Source: Verrucomicrobiota bacterium
GTDB lineage: Bacteria > Verrucomicrobiota > Verrucomicrobiia > Limisphaerales > AV2
Assembly: GCA_003218935.1 (NCBI GenBank)
Contig: QHPA01000294.1
Span: 1 to 13,855, forward strand
Direction of reading: 5' to 3'
Length of the DNA: 13,855 nucleotides
The notes under the pieces were generated by a model that had not been told where the DNA came from, did not search any database, and saw only the letters and a program-made list of their open reading frames with translations. How positions within the stretch are numbered: position 1 is the first letter of the stretch; the number at the start of each line of letters is the position of its first letter. A program made the position numbers and the translations under genes. This document shows, piece after piece, positions 13,717-13,855 of this stretch.

Positions 13717-13855
13717 GACCAACTTTGAATCCTCGCCGCTGCTCCCGTCGGTGCGAACGGGAGCCAAGCATCGCCCGGACTTTCAGCTATTGAACCCGAG
13801 CGAGAGAAGCGGCTGGGATCAAATGCTGATGCAGCACGAGGACCATTCGTTTTTC
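13700..13855 (+). CDS. Start of a probable FemAB/GNAT-type acyltransferase (partial)
   Basis: An open frame runs from ATG 13700 to the right edge (52 codons) without a stop. It begins inside the last codons of the aminotransferase, with AAGGA at 13684-13688 as a possible ribosome-binding site. The end of what is visible, SGWDQMLMQHEDHSFF, has the W-D-L-H-D-SFF pattern typical at the start of FemAB/BioF2-like acyltransferases found in polysaccharide loci, where the next residues would be HS--W--VL. Such proteins are thought to add acyl or aminoacyl groups, but the diagnostic domain lies beyond the window, so this is a guess from position and a short motif. Confidence 0.5.
   Translation, partial: MNPSARTNFESSPLLPSVRTGAKHRPDFQLLNPSERSGWDQMLMQHEDHSFF
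13741..13764. repeat. Perfect 8-bp hairpin near the start of the last gene
   Basis: GCTCCCGT (13741-13748) pairs with ACGGGAGC (13757-13764) across an 8-base loop. It lies within the first codons of the partial gene and just past the aminotransferase stop, without a T-run. It could affect translation of the downstream gene or be chance. Confidence 0.4.

Overview
The window looks like a chromosomal segment of a Verrucomicrobiota bacterium of the Pedosphaera/Limisphaera type, possibly a related Planctomycetota-like lineage. The basis is the set of secreted proteins (DUF1549/DUF1553 with haem-c motifs, DUF1501 with a twin-arginine leader, a planctomycete-type cytochrome fused to WD40 repeats), the GC-rich coding sequence, and dispersed palindromes of the CCCTCTCCC/GGGAGAGGG type. 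The taxon is inferred from memory of these families; there is no rRNA or marker gene here.

Left half (about 1-6121), all on the minus strand. In order of transcription: a DUF1501 protein (6121-4745), a DUF1549/DUF1553 cytochrome-like protein (4644-2338), a short ORF resembling an Imm11/DUF1629 immunity protein (2317-2075), a gap filled by a large inverted repeat (1910-2054), a twin-arginine PIG-L deacetylase (1802-1023), and, overlapping it by ATGA, a cytochrome c/WD40 protein that runs off the left edge and is broken by a frame change near 785-795. A palindrome sits in frame inside the DUF1549 gene (3688-3747). A different inverted repeat covers the DUF1549 start codon and has its partner about 100 bases upstream (4610-4642 and 4710-4741).

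Right half (about 6215-13855), all on the plus strand: an exopolysaccharide locus. It holds a Wza-like export protein (6444-7032, disrupted near its N-terminus), a PglC/WcaJ-like phosphoglycosyl transferase (7425-8114), a Gfo/Idh/MocA sugar-nucleotide dehydrogenase (8111-9205), a WbpD-like hexapeptide N-acetyltransferase (9202-9711), a Wzz/GumC chain-length protein with a kinase-like C-terminus (9775-12038, first membrane helix missing), a decayed second copy of the acetyltransferase end (about 12438-12700), a 5'-truncated DegT/WbpE-like aminotransferase (12715-13716) and the start of a probable FemAB/GNAT-type protein (13700 to the edge). Dehydrogenase, aminotransferase and acetyltransferase together suggest synthesis of a 3-acetamido sugar nucleotide (UDP-GlcNAc3NAcA-like); the transferase would load a sugar phosphate on undecaprenyl phosphate, and the Wza and Wzz proteins would handle chain length and export.

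The most striking property is damage. At least four genes (cytochrome/WD40, wza-like, wzz-like, aminotransferase) lack short stretches their families normally have or change frame, and one acetyltransferase copy is a three-frame remnant. Either the polysaccharide locus is decaying or rearranging, or the assembly has small errors. Intact genes next to damaged ones, and a duplicated acetyltransferase tail fused to a headless aminotransferase, favour real rearrangement for part of it. No tRNA, rRNA, CRISPR array, transposase or integrase was seen.
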